Made by a program: the position numbers and the translations under genes. Positions 48,165 through 57,655 of a DNA stretch of 64,000 nt are shown here, in pieces (the first letter of the stretch is position 1; every line of letters starts with the position of its first letter). This stretch comes from Bacteroidales bacterium. Its GTDB lineage: Bacteria; Bacteroidota; Bacteroidia; Bacteroidales; Muribaculaceae. The notes under the pieces were generated by a model, which had not been told where the DNA came from, did not search any database, and saw nothing but the letters and a program-made list of their open reading frames with translations. The DNA lies in NCBI GenBank assembly GCA_014800535.1, contig JAAVFW010000003.1, forward strand, positions 92,629 to 156,628. The letters are read 5' to 3'.

Positions 48165-48947
48165 ATGTTCTATATAGATATCGAGGAGACAGACTCCACA
48201 AATAAATATCTGGCCGAAATAGCCTCCGACTTTCCGTCGATGACAATGGTATCAGCTGTCTCTCAGACTGCCGGTCGAGGTCAACGCGGCAATGGCTGGG
48301 AATCTTTTCCGGGTGAAAACATCACCGCTTCTCTCCTCTTCAGGCCGAAAAACATACGCCCGACAGAACAATTCCTGATCTCACAGTCCACGGCGCTCGC
48401 TGTGGTCGACACTCTCAACCATTTTGGAATTAATGCTCAGGTCAAATGGCCTAACGACATCTATATCGGAAATTATAAAATCTGTGGAATCCTGATTGAA
48501 AACTCCCTCTCGTCGGCATCTATCATTCACTCAATCATAGGGATTGGATTGAATGTTAATCAGATTGGGTTCTCTCCGGAGATTCCCAACGCCGTTTCCA
48601 TGATTCATTTTCTGGAAAGAAGAACACCTCTGCTCGAAGTGAAGGGGGTATTGTCAGACATGCTTGTGAAAAATCTGCTTTCCGCCGACACTTCTGATGG
48701 TGCCGAAAGAATAAAGTCTGATTACAAGGCAGCTCTATGGCGTGGCGACGGGAAATATCATCCTTTCCGCGACACGAAGACCGACGAACTCTTTGACGCG
48801 AAGATTGTCGACATCGAACCGGCAGGCCCGATTATCCTTGAAACCAACAGCGGTGAGCAGCGCCATTATTGGTTTAAGGAAGTGCAATTCTTGCCCGACA
48901 AGGATGCCTTAGCTAAAAAGATCAGAAAGTATGGCGGGGGATTTTAA
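48165..48947 (+). CDS. birA: Biotin--[acetyl-CoA-carboxylase] ligase
   Basis: ETDSTNKYL, QTAGRGQRGNGWESFPGENITASLLF, KWPNDIYIGNYKICGILIE. Confidence 0.93.
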   Translation: MFYIDIEETDSTNKYLAEIASDFPSMTMVSAVSQTAGRGQRGNGWESFPGENITASLLFRPKNIRPTEQFLISQSTALAVVDTLNHFGINAQVKWPNDIYIGNYKICGILIENSLSSASIIHSIIGIGLNVNQIGFSPEIPNAVSMIHFLERRTPLLEVKGVLSDMLVKNLLSADTSDGAERIKSDYKAALWRGDGKYHPFRDTKTDELFDAKIVDIEPAGPIILETNSGEQRHYWFKEVQFLPDKDALAKKIRKYGGGF

Positions 48948-49634
48948 TTTGTCAGTGCCCGGAAAATGAATTGAATAATAATTCAGCAGCCCCTTCAGAA
49001 TCTCCCGTCGGTCGCCTACATTAAACCTGAACCGCGAATGATTGGCAAGTGTCATCCGGTTGAGCAGTGGGATAACACCCGATTGTTGCGGGTCAAGATA
49101 ATCGGAATGTGTCGGTGGAAAATTGCGGAACACTCCTTCGCGCATGTCGAAGAATCCTCCGACACCGTAACCTGTCATGTCAGGTTCGATTCCAACCAGA
49201 GGAAGAAGCGATATCAGAAAAGCAAGATGATAGTTTGAATATTTCCCTTTGCTGAGGTCGAGCAGCTGAAGCGAACGGACAATAAATTCATAAAGATTGC
49301 CGTCGGGAGCCGATTCTCTCAACAGAGAGTTCAAAAATTCCGAAAGGAAAATCACTATCGAAATCTTGACAGGGTTGAAATATAAATCACGCCATACGGT
49401 GGAATTGCTGAATTTTCCAAGCAACTGAAGGTCACGACTCCCGACAATTCTAACGTCGGCCTCAATTACACTAAGGAGCTGCAACGAAGCGTTGCGCATA
49501 CGCGACGCTTTCCCATTACCCGTCGGAGAAAGAAACGACATCCGGCCGCGCTCCCGTGTGTAAAGAGTTATGATATTCTTCGTGTCGCTATGACGCACGA
49601 CGCTCAAAACAATTCCATGTATCTTTTCTTGCAT
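48909..49634 (-). CDS. recO: DNA repair protein RecO
   Basis: KIHGIVLSVVRHSDTKNIITLYTRERGRMSFL; LSLLPLVGIEPDMTGYGVGGFFDMREGVF. Confidence 0.9.
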   Translation of the reverse strand: MQEKIHGIVLSVVRHSDTKNIITLYTRERGRMSFLSPTGNGKASRMRNASLQLLSVIEADVRIVGSRDLQLLGKFSNSTVWRDLYFNPVKISIVIFLSEFLNSLLRESAPDGNLYEFIVRSLQLLDLSKGKYSNYHLAFLISLLPLVGIEPDMTGYGVGGFFDMREGVFRNFPPTHSDYLDPQQSGVIPLLNRMTLANHSRFRFNVGDRREILKGLLNYYSIHFPGTDKLKSPAILSDLFS

Positions 49635-49720
49635 ACCGCAAATGTAGTAAAAAACGGATGACTTCGCAAATCACGAGTCATCCGTTATTTCTTATTTCCT
49701 ACGACAAATATTGTCGCTCT

Positions 49721-50308
49721 TTACTTTCCGTAATCAGGAGCATCATAATGCTGATAGGGGTGGAAACATGCCGGGCAAACCTTAGGAGGCTCTGTGCCTT
49801 CAAAGACATATCCGCACACCTCACAAACCCATTCAACAGGCTGCTCACGTTTCCAGACTGTGCCGTTTTCAATGCGTTCAGCCATCTTTTCAAAACGTGC
49901 CTTATGAGTAGCCTCAATCTGCGCGATAGCCTCAAACTGGTCGGCAAGGTCGTTGAAACCTTCCTCACGGGCAATCTTCGCATCGTTCAGATATAGACCT
50001 ACACCTTCATGAGTCTCTTCCTTAATTGCAATCTTAAGATTCTCAAGCGTATTGCTCAAAACACCCATATCTACTGAGATTGTGCCGGGAGTAATGCCAC
50101 CCTCAGTCAGATATTTCAGGAAAATCTTAGCATGATGAAGCTCATTGTCGGCTGTTTCCGAAAATATTTTCTTAAACTGATAATACTGTTCCTTTTCTGC
50201 CTGCTGAGCATAGAAGGTGTATCGTGTAACTGCTGTTGACTCAGCAATGTAAGCCTCAGCAAGATTTTTCTCTGTTTGTGTTCCTTTAAGATTAAGTGCT
50301 TGTGCCAT
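49721..50308 (-). CDS. Rubrerythrin-family protein (second copy in window)
   Basis: MAQALNLKGTQTEKNLAEAYIAESTAVTRYTFYAQQAEKEQYYQ; VCEVCGYVFEGTEPPKVCPACFHPYQHY. Confidence 0.93.
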   Translation of the reverse strand: MAQALNLKGTQTEKNLAEAYIAESTAVTRYTFYAQQAEKEQYYQFKKIFSETADNELHHAKIFLKYLTEGGITPGTISVDMGVLSNTLENLKIAIKEETHEGVGLYLNDAKIAREEGFNDLADQFEAIAQIEATHKARFEKMAERIENGTVWKREQPVEWVCEVCGYVFEGTEPPKVCPACFHPYQHYDAPDYGK

Positions 50309-50617
50309 AGTAAAAAATTTATATATAGTTTCTTGAAAAGTCTGTTTCTTTAACCTTCCGCAAAACCGAGGTTTCGGTCTATGAAAGTTTGAATGGAAGA
50401 AGAGCATCTGTCGACTTCCATTTTATAAACAACTCCATTATTGACATGGTTCATTATCTATCCTAAAATCTAATTAAAAAATTCAACATATCATCCGACT
50501 CCCTCAACAGTCTATATCTATTTATTTATCAGATTGATAAATAATAATTAGAAATTTCGTCAACATAAAAATACAAAACATCCTGCAAAAAAATTTGCAG
50601 GAATCAAAAAAAGTTTG

Positions 50618-50625
50618 TAACTTTG
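50618..50625 (+). promoter_or_regulatory. -7 element of tRNA-Pro promoter
   Basis: agtttgTAACTTTGcatcgc. Confidence 0.7.
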
Positions 50626-50664
50626 CATCGCTTTTGAGGACAGAACGTCTGCAAAAAGTCGATT

Positions 50665-50739
50665 CGGGGTGTAGCTCAGTCCGGTTAGAGTGTGCGTCTG
50701 GGGGGCGTGAGGTCGCAAGTTCGAATCTTGTCACCCCGA
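50665..50739 (+). tRNA. tRNA-Pro (anticodon GGG)
   Basis: CGGGGTG...CACCCCG acceptor, ctGGGgg anticodon loop, AGTTCGAATCT. Confidence 0.93.
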
Positions 50740-50746
50740 CTTCGTT

Positions 50747-50783
50747 AAAAAATCCGCTTGAAAATTTCAAGCGGATTTTTTTA
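50747..50783 (+). terminator. Terminator downstream of tRNA-Pro
   Basis: aaaatccgcttgaaaatttcaagcggatttttt. Confidence 0.85.
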
Positions 50784-51045
50784 TTTCCCCAAACCTCAAC
50801 CTCACCGACTCATTAACTTAACTGTATAAACGCGGCGCAGGCCACTTTCTCAAGCAGCCTGCGTCACATGTTTTCCATAATTTTTTTACTAACTAACCTA
50901 ACATCATGAAACGATTATCTTATCTTGTTTTCATCAGTAAAACATAATCAAACATAATTTGGTTCACTCCCTCTAAAATTTTTATCAAGTAACTTTCGCC
51001 ACAAAAAACGAATTAGGGAGATTTGTCTGTTAGCTTATTTATTAT

Positions 51046-51053
51046 TAACTTTG
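51046..51053 (+). promoter_or_regulatory. Promoter -7 (TAACTTTG), with TTG about 20 bp upstream
   Basis: atttgtctgttagcttatttattatTAACTTTGc. Confidence 0.7.
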
Positions 51054-51081
51054 CTGCAAAAGGATTTTACAAGATTTATAA

Positions 51082-52278
51082 ATGGGTAAAGTAGTCATTA
51101 TCGGAGCCGGTGGCGTGGGAACAGTCGTTGCCCATAAATGCGCACAACACCCTGAGGTGTTCTCCGAAATCGTTATCGCTTCAAGAACAAAAGAAAAATG
51201 TGACGCTCTGGCAGCAAAAATCGGAGCTAAAAATATTACGACAGATCGCGTTGATGCCGATAATGTCGCTGAAATCTGCGAACTGTTCCGCCGTCATAAC
51301 CCCGACATCTGTATCAACGTCGCTCTCCCCTATCAGGACCTCACCATAATGGAGGCTTGTCTTGAATGTGGCGTCAATTATCTCGATACTGCCAATTACG
51401 AACCCAAAGATGAGGCTCATTTCGAGTATTCCTGGCAGTGGGCTTACCGCGAGCGTTTCGAGAAAGCCGGTCTCACTGCAATCCTCGGATGCGGCTTCGA
51501 CCCGGGTGTGTCTGCAATCTTCGTGGCTTACGCTGCAAAACATCATTTCTCGGAAATGCAGTATCTCGACATCGTCGACTGCAACGCCGGAAACCACGGT
51601 AAAGCTTTCGCAACTAACTTCAACCCTGAAATCAACATCCGCGAAATCACTCAGAAAGGTAAATATTGGGAAGACGGGAAATGGGTTGAGACTGAAAATC
51701 TTGAGATTCACCGTCCGCTTAACTATCCCAACATCGGCGAGCGCGAATCTTACCTCCTCTATCATGAGGAGCTCGAATCGCTCGTGCAGAACTTCCCGAC
51801 AATCCGTCGCGCTCGTTTCTGGATGACTTTCGGTCAGGAATATCTCACCCACCTGCGTGTGATTCAAGACATCGGCATGGCGCGTATCGACCCCGTCATG
51901 TATGAAGGTAAAGAAATTATCCCTATCCAGTTCCTGAAGGCTGTACTCCCCGACCCCGGTTCGCTCGGAGAAAACTACACTGGCGAGACATCTATCGGCT
52001 GCCGAATCCGCGGTCTTGACAAGGAGGGTAAAGAGTCAACTTACTACATCTACAATAACTGCTCTCACGAGGCTGCCTACAAGGAGACCGGCGCACAGGC
52101 TGTCAGCTACACAACCGGTGTGCCCGCAATGGTGGGTGCGATGATGTTCCTCAAAGGAGAATGGGTGATGCCCGGTGTTCACAACGTCGAGGAGTTCAAT
52201 CCCGATCCCTTCCTTGAAGAACTTGCAAAGGATGGCCTTCCCTGGCATGTAATTGTTGACGAAGACATTGAACTTTAA
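51082..52278 (+). CDS. Saccharopine dehydrogenase family / carboxynorspermidine (carboxyspermidine) dehydrogenase
   Basis: KVVIIGAGGVGTVVAHKCAQHPEVFSEIVIASRTKEKCDALA; LGCGFDPGVSAIFVAYAAKH; CNAGNHGKAFATNFNPEINIREI. Confidence 0.9.
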   Translation: MGKVVIIGAGGVGTVVAHKCAQHPEVFSEIVIASRTKEKCDALAAKIGAKNITTDRVDADNVAEICELFRRHNPDICINVALPYQDLTIMEACLECGVNYLDTANYEPKDEAHFEYSWQWAYRERFEKAGLTAILGCGFDPGVSAIFVAYAAKHHFSEMQYLDIVDCNAGNHGKAFATNFNPEINIREITQKGKYWEDGKWVETENLEIHRPLNYPNIGERESYLLYHEELESLVQNFPTIRRARFWMTFGQEYLTHLRVIQDIGMARIDPVMYEGKEIIPIQFLKAVLPDPGSLGENYTGETSIGCRIRGLDKEGKESTYYIYNNCSHEAAYKETGAQAVSYTTGVPAMVGAMMFLKGEWVMPGVHNVEEFNPDPFLEELAKDGLPWHVIVDEDIEL

Positions 52279-52286
52279 AATCATCA

Positions 52287-52326
52287 GTGCGTTCTTCTTT
52301 GTAAAAGTGCGTTCTTCTTTGTAAAA
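52287..52326. repeat. 20-bp perfect tandem duplication (gtgcgttcttctttgtaaaa x2)
   Basis: 52287-52306 and 52307-52326 identical. Confidence 0.95.
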
Positions 52327-52348
52327 ACGTTAAGATTTTTCTATACTT

Positions 52349-54778
52349 ATGAACAACAGGATACCGGTCCTGATTGCCGGCGCCGCCATAACTGTCGGCG
52401 CCGCTGCAGTTTATTCAGGCAACAACAATCGAATTATCGCTGACCGTCATTCAGTCACAGTAAATTCTCCTGCCGGAGCTGTGCGACTCTCTTCTTTTGG
52501 TGAGGGGACCATAAAAGTGTCTCATTCGCCGGCAACCGACATAAAACAGCCGGATGGTGTGGCGGCAATTGATTACTCTGACCAATCGGCATCTGTGTTT
52601 GTTTATCCTGACAGCGTCGTCATGTCTGACGAGGGAATAGAAGTCTCTGTCAGCCGCGCAGACGGAAAGGTTGTCTTCAGAGATGACAACCGCAATATCC
52701 TCTTGAGCGAGCTCGCTCCCTTCACCTCCGGCTCAGACACCGTAACACTCTCCTTTCTCGCACCTGCGGGTGGTTTCTTCTACGGAGCGGGTGAACGCGG
52801 CCATTCACTGACAATCAACAACGATTCGCTGACAATGTATAATCGTCAGAACTATGGCTACACCGAGGGCGACCCGCGCATTTCACAAATGGGAATCTCT
52901 GTGCCATACGTTGCCTCCGATGCCGGTTTCGGCTTGCTGTTTGACGACTATGACAACGCTTCTTTGCGCCTGAACGATAACAATATTTCCTACTCCACTC
53001 CGAAATCGACCGCTCCCGATTATTTCTTTATCAGCGGCAAAAAAAATCTGGTTTCAACAACCGACCGGTTCACACGCCTGACCGGACGACAGCCTTTGCC
53101 TCCCTTCTGGACCCTCGGCTATGTAACCTCTAAATACGGTTATCACAACGCCGGCGAAGCTTTCGGGTGTATCGACTCTCTGAAGAATGACGGTTATCCC
53201 GTAGACGGCATGGTGCTTGACCTCTATTGGTATGGGAAAGAAACAGATATGGGGCGCCTTGATTGGAACAAGGAGCAATGGGGCGATTCTCATCAATTCC
53301 TCGACAGCATGAAAAACCGGGGGGTGAATATCGTGCTCATCACTCAACCCTATATCAACAAGATAGGTGCTATCGACAATTACAATATGCTCGCTCAGCG
53401 CGGTCTGCTGGTAAAAGATGCCGACGGAAATGTTCATGACGTAACAACATGGGTTGGTGACGCCGGCATGTTCGATGTCAGCAATCAGGCCACCCGTCGA
53501 TGGCTCTGGAATCGCCTCGACTCCCTTACACAAGAGGGTGTGGCCGGATGGTGGGGCGACCTGGGCGAACCGGAAGTACACCCCCTCACGATGGTTCACT
53601 CCAACGGACTGACTGCCTCTCAATACCACAACCGATATGGCAACGATTGGTCAAAACTTATCTACGACGGACTGCGTGAAAATTACCCCGACATGCGCCC
53701 GATGCTCATGATGCGCGGTGGCACAACCGGATTGCAGAAATATGGCGTCTTCCCCTGGACAACCGATGTATCTCGCTCCTGGGGCGGCTTCCAACCTCAA
53801 ATCAAGCTTATGCTTTCTTCCGGTCTCTCCGGCTTAGGCTACATGGGGTCTGACGTGGGAGGTTTTGCTGTCGACCCTGAAAATCCGACAGACGAGGAGC
53901 TGTATATCCGCTGGCTTCAGATGGGCACATTCTCTCCTATGCTCCGCACCCACGCCCAGCTGAAACCTGAGCCTTATCATTACCCCGCCGCTGAGGAGAT
54001 TTCAAAACGTTTCATCAGGATGCGTTATGAATGGCTCCCCTATAACTATACGCTGGCTTTCGAAAATGCCACCACCGGCGCACCTCTTGCCCGACCCCTT
54101 AACTTCTATGGTGACAATCCGGGCGAGAAATATGCCTCTATAACCGATGAATACCTTTGGGGACGCGATGTACTCGTCGCGCCGGTTATGACTCAGGGTG
54201 CTGTCAATAGAAAAGTCACTTTCCCTGCCGGAACATGGGTTAACTGGTATAGACCCTTCGAGAAATTCAAAGGGGGAGAAACTGCCGTCGTGGCCGCTCC
54301 TCTCGACCGGCTCCCTCTCTTCGTGCGTGAAGGAAGCTTTATCCCGCAATACCCTTACCCAATCGAAAACGTCACCCAATATAATCCCTCTTTAATTACC
54401 GTCAGATATTTCCCGGCAAAAGAAAAATCTTCTTTCACATTGTTTGACGACGACCGCATGTCGCCTTCATCAATTGAAGAGAAGGCTTATCTGCTGACAA
54501 CCTTCTCAGGACAGGAAGCCGAAAATGAAATTAAGATTTCTGTCACTACCTCCGGCAACGGCTACGAGGGAATGTCGGATGTGAGACGCCTTATTGTGGA
54601 AATTCCGATGAAGAAAGCTCCCGCGAAAGTGACGACAAGCATGTCTCAGGAGATGCCTCAGGCAATATCGGTGCGTGCAATCCGTCAGTATGGCTGGACT
54701 TATAATGCCGAGACTGAAATGCTGTCGGTGGTAACTCCGCTTGCCCTGAGTCCTCTCGAAATTTCCGTGAAAAGATAA
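52349..54778 (+). CDS. Glycoside hydrolase family 31 protein
   Basis: GYVTSKYGYHNAGEAFGCIDSLKNDGYPVDGMVLDLYWYG; WWGDLGEPEVHP; GYMGSDVGGF. Confidence 0.95.
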   Translation: MNNRIPVLIAGAAITVGAAAVYSGNNNRIIADRHSVTVNSPAGAVRLSSFGEGTIKVSHSPATDIKQPDGVAAIDYSDQSASVFVYPDSVVMSDEGIEVSVSRADGKVVFRDDNRNILLSELAPFTSGSDTVTLSFLAPAGGFFYGAGERGHSLTINNDSLTMYNRQNYGYTEGDPRISQMGISVPYVASDAGFGLLFDDYDNASLRLNDNNISYSTPKSTAPDYFFISGKKNLVSTTDRFTRLTGRQPLPPFWTLGYVTSKYGYHNAGEAFGCIDSLKNDGYPVDGMVLDLYWYGKETDMGRLDWNKEQWGDSHQFLDSMKNRGVNIVLITQPYINKIGAIDNYNMLAQRGLLVKDADGNVHDVTTWVGDAGMFDVSNQATRRWLWNRLDSLTQEGVAGWWGDLGEPEVHPLTMVHSNGLTASQYHNRYGNDWSKLIYDGLRENYPDMRPMLMMRGGTTGLQKYGVFPWTTDVSRSWGGFQPQIKLMLSSGLSGLGYMGSDVGGFAVDPENPTDEELYIRWLQMGTFSPMLRTHAQLKPEPYHYPAAEEISKRFIRMRYEWLPYNYTLAFENATTGAPLARPLNFYGDNPGEKYASITDEYLWGRDVLVAPVMTQGAVNRKVTFPAGTWVNWYRPFEKFKGGETAVVAAPLDRLPLFVREGSFIPQYPYPIENVTQYNPSLITVRYFPAKEKSSFTLFDDDRMSPSSIEEKAYLLTTFSGQEAENEIKISVTTSGNGYEGMSDVRRLIVEIPMKKAPAKVTTSMSQEMPQAISVRAIRQYGWTYNAETEMLSVVTPLALSPLEISVKR

Positions 54779-54786
54779 TCATTCAT

Positions 54787-54804
54787 CATAATCATAATCA
54801 TAAT
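54787..54804. repeat. Simple repeat (CATAAT)x3 in intergenic leader
   Basis: cataatcataatcataat just upstream of ORF 54818. Confidence 0.8.
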
Positions 54805-54817
54805 CTTACTTACCACC

Positions 54818-56455
54818 ATGCGAGGGAAAAGTCATTCACACCTGCTCATCTGGATTTCTGCAATCATCTGTTGCGTCCTCGCCGTGGGGATAACTATACG
54901 ATGCAATGCCCAACGAAACTCTCTTCCGGAAGGGTTTAAGCCTTTCGCGATTCCTTCCGCACCGGAAAGTCGCGCAACGCCTTATCTGAATCCTACTCCG
55001 GGAGAGCTCCCTCTGATGGGAATCGGCTCTTGCAACGGTGTAACATACTATTCCGAACAACTCTTGAACGACTATCATGAGTGCGGCCTTAACATTGCCG
55101 AAAACATCCTGAAATTCAACAAAGAAGACGTCATAAACCATCGAGGCGAAATTTTCTCTTCCCTTAAAAATGCTGAAAAAACCGGGATGAAGCTCATGAT
55201 TAGGGTGCTGAATGAGAGATTCATTTTTTCGCCAAAACCGGATTTGTTATCTTTAGATAATGATTGGATTCAGAAAATCTCCGCTGAAGCTCCGCTGATT
55301 AATCCGCAAAACAAACGGTGGACCAAGCCTAATGGACTTTACGATGCCTGGGAGACTGTAATACGGAATATATTCTCCGACACTTGCGACTATCGCCCTG
55401 CAATCGCCGGATGGATGATTGACGACGAACCAACTCTTTCCATGTTCTGGTACACAGCCGAATGTAAAGCCCGTATGCAGCGTGTGCTTGCTGAATGTGG
55501 TGCACCCGACGATCTGATATTCATAAATCTCTATAAGGACGATTTCACTAAGAAAAATGCCGGCGATAACCTTTCCGGAAATATGAACTCTCTTCCCGAC
55601 GGCTTCCTTAAAGGGTATCGTAAATTAAAGGATTACAACGATTTCATCAATCGTTACATCCGGATTGTCAACCCCTCCTTACTCTCTTTTGATGCCTATC
55701 CCACCGACGAAAGATTCTCCGGCTTGAGAAATAACACAATCGACTTTTACAATTCCCTCGAAACAATTTCGTCAAAAAGATTAACGATGGGACTCCCCTT
55801 CTGGAGCACCGTCCTTACATGCGGCATAATGAACGGGAAAAAAGTTGTGAGCCTGCCGACAATCGGAGATATTCGCTTCCAGGCATACGCTGCTATCGGG
55901 GCGGGAGCTCAGGGGTTATCCTTCTGGCGCATCGGACAAACGCCTCGTAAAACATCATACGGAACACTTCTCTACCCGGACTCACCGATAGCACTTGACG
56001 GAAGTCGCACGCCTGCCTTCGAAATGGTGAAGGAAGTATGCCACGAAATAAAAAAATATCAACATATCTTCCTGAATGCCGAACTCAAAGACCTTAAATA
56101 CACCAAACTGCCACCTCACACCCGTCTGGCTACGAAAAAGAAAGTTGGCATTAATCCGGCGATGATTCGCAACAAGAATATCGGGTTGATAAAGAAAATA
56201 GAAAAGCAAGGAGCGGGTCTGCTCGTCGGCACATTCATCTATGAATCCACCCCCTACACAGTGATTGTGAACATGGACATCTATTCGTCGCAGCAATGCG
56301 ACATGCAATTTAAGTGCCCGGTGCAAGACGTAACAGACAACCTGCACACATATCCCTCATCTGAGCCTACAGTTTCGCTCACCCTCCGCCCCGGCGACTG
56401 GCGCATCTTCCGCTCCCAACCGACACAACCCCGTCAGACCAACTCACCCCGCTGA
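54818..56455 (+). CDS. Secreted TIM-barrel glycosidase-like protein of unknown specificity
   Basis: N-terminal TM/signal; GWMIDDEPTLSMFWY and SFDAYPTDERF motifs of a GH-like barrel. Confidence 0.55.
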   Translation: MRGKSHSHLLIWISAIICCVLAVGITIRCNAQRNSLPEGFKPFAIPSAPESRATPYLNPTPGELPLMGIGSCNGVTYYSEQLLNDYHECGLNIAENILKFNKEDVINHRGEIFSSLKNAEKTGMKLMIRVLNERFIFSPKPDLLSLDNDWIQKISAEAPLINPQNKRWTKPNGLYDAWETVIRNIFSDTCDYRPAIAGWMIDDEPTLSMFWYTAECKARMQRVLAECGAPDDLIFINLYKDDFTKKNAGDNLSGNMNSLPDGFLKGYRKLKDYNDFINRYIRIVNPSLLSFDAYPTDERFSGLRNNTIDFYNSLETISSKRLTMGLPFWSTVLTCGIMNGKKVVSLPTIGDIRFQAYAAIGAGAQGLSFWRIGQTPRKTSYGTLLYPDSPIALDGSRTPAFEMVKEVCHEIKKYQHIFLNAELKDLKYTKLPPHTRLATKKKVGINPAMIRNKNIGLIKKIEKQGAGLLVGTFIYESTPYTVIVNMDIYSSQQCDMQFKCPVQDVTDNLHTYPSSEPTVSLTLRPGDWRIFRSQPTQPRQTNSPR

Positions 56456-56476
56456 TTCCCCACCCATATTAATTGA

Positions 56477-57610
56477 TTAGTCTGAGAAGTGGGAGATGAT
56501 CTTTTCGGCTACGGTGTTGGCGGCGTTTGACGTCCCTAACCGTCGACGCATGTTCTTGTAACCGCCAAGCTGCCACGCCCGCTGAGGGGAATTCTCAAGA
56601 ATGGATGTCAGCTCACAGCGTATTCGCTCAGGTGTGCACTGATGCAACAGTAATTCAGGCACAATTCCGTTGCCGACAATCAGGTTTGGAAGTGCTACAT
56701 ATTTCACCTTCAACAGTCGCTTCATGATATTGTAGGTCAGCCGACTCCCGTTGCTTCGATAACAAACAATCTGCGGGGTTCCTATCAAGGCGGTCTCAAG
56801 AGTTGCCGTGCCGGAGGTCACAAGCGCTGCGCGAGAATACTTCAGAAGTGTGTGGGTGCTTCCGAACACAAGAGGCAAGCCTTGATCCTGCGCAATCTGA
56901 CGATAAAACTTCTCGCTCACCGAGGGGGCTGCCGCAACAACATACTGATACTCCGGATAACGCCGTGCCGCCTCAATCATTACAGGCAGATTCGACCGTA
57001 TCTCACTGATTCGCGAACCGGGCAAGAGGGCAATTATCGGTCGCTCGTCAGAGATCCCCTGACGCTCAACGAAATGCTTCTTCGGCGGAAGATGTCCAAG
57101 CGCATAATCAATTTCCGCCACTGACGGATTTCCCACATACTCAACCTCAAATCCGCGCTCTCTATAAAACGGGGTTTCAAAGGGAAGAATCGTATAGAGA
57201 TGATTGACATATCGGCGTATCGAACGAACCCTGTATTCCTTCCATGCCCACACCTTCGGAGATATATAGTAGTCAACCCGTATCCCCATCTTCGATGCGA
57301 TGCGGGCAAGTCGCATGTTGAAACCCGGATAGTCTACAAGCAACAGGACATCAGGCCGAAATTCCTTGAGTATCGAAACGGCATGACGCAGATGACGCAT
57401 GATTTTGGGCAAACGTCGAATCACCGCACTGAACCCCATGACATTCAGCTCGGAATAATGAACATCGGGATTCTTTCGCGCCACACGCGCCATCAAATCC
57501 CCTCCGAAAAAACGAAACTCCGCCTCTTTATCAAGTTCTCGCAATCGCTGAATCACCTGCGAAGCGTGTAAATCGCCGGATGCCTCTCCGGCAACTATCA
57601 TATATTTCAT
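56477..57610 (-). CDS. lpxB: Lipid-A-disaccharide synthase
   Basis: YMIVAGEASGDLHASQVIQRL, FRFFGGDLMAR, DYPGFNMRLA, YYISPKVWAWKEYRVRSI, LLPGSRISEI. Confidence 0.96.
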   Translation of the reverse strand: MKYMIVAGEASGDLHASQVIQRLRELDKEAEFRFFGGDLMARVARKNPDVHYSELNVMGFSAVIRRLPKIMRHLRHAVSILKEFRPDVLLLVDYPGFNMRLARIASKMGIRVDYYISPKVWAWKEYRVRSIRRYVNHLYTILPFETPFYRERGFEVEYVGNPSVAEIDYALGHLPPKKHFVERQGISDERPIIALLPGSRISEIRSNLPVMIEAARRYPEYQYVVAAAPSVSEKFYRQIAQDQGLPLVFGSTHTLLKYSRAALVTSGTATLETALIGTPQIVCYRSNGSRLTYNIMKRLLKVKYVALPNLIVGNGIVPELLLHQCTPERIRCELTSILENSPQRAWQLGGYKNMRRRLGTSNAANTVAEKIISHFSD

Positions 57611-57655
57611 AAACTTATTTTAATAATATTACGCTGGTTTTAGCGTTTTTCGTAT

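Noticed and set aside
50835-50865. Hairpin ggcgcaggcc...agcctgcgtc as a possible small RNA or terminator
   Set aside because: Short imperfect stem, no T-tract, no clear promoter; insufficient support
51181-51867. 228-aa antisense ORF opposite the saccharopine dehydrogenase-family gene
   Set aside because: Shadow ORF of a highly biased gene
53054-53629. 191-aa antisense ORF inside GH31
   Set aside because: Opposite a well-supported conserved CDS; no independent evidence
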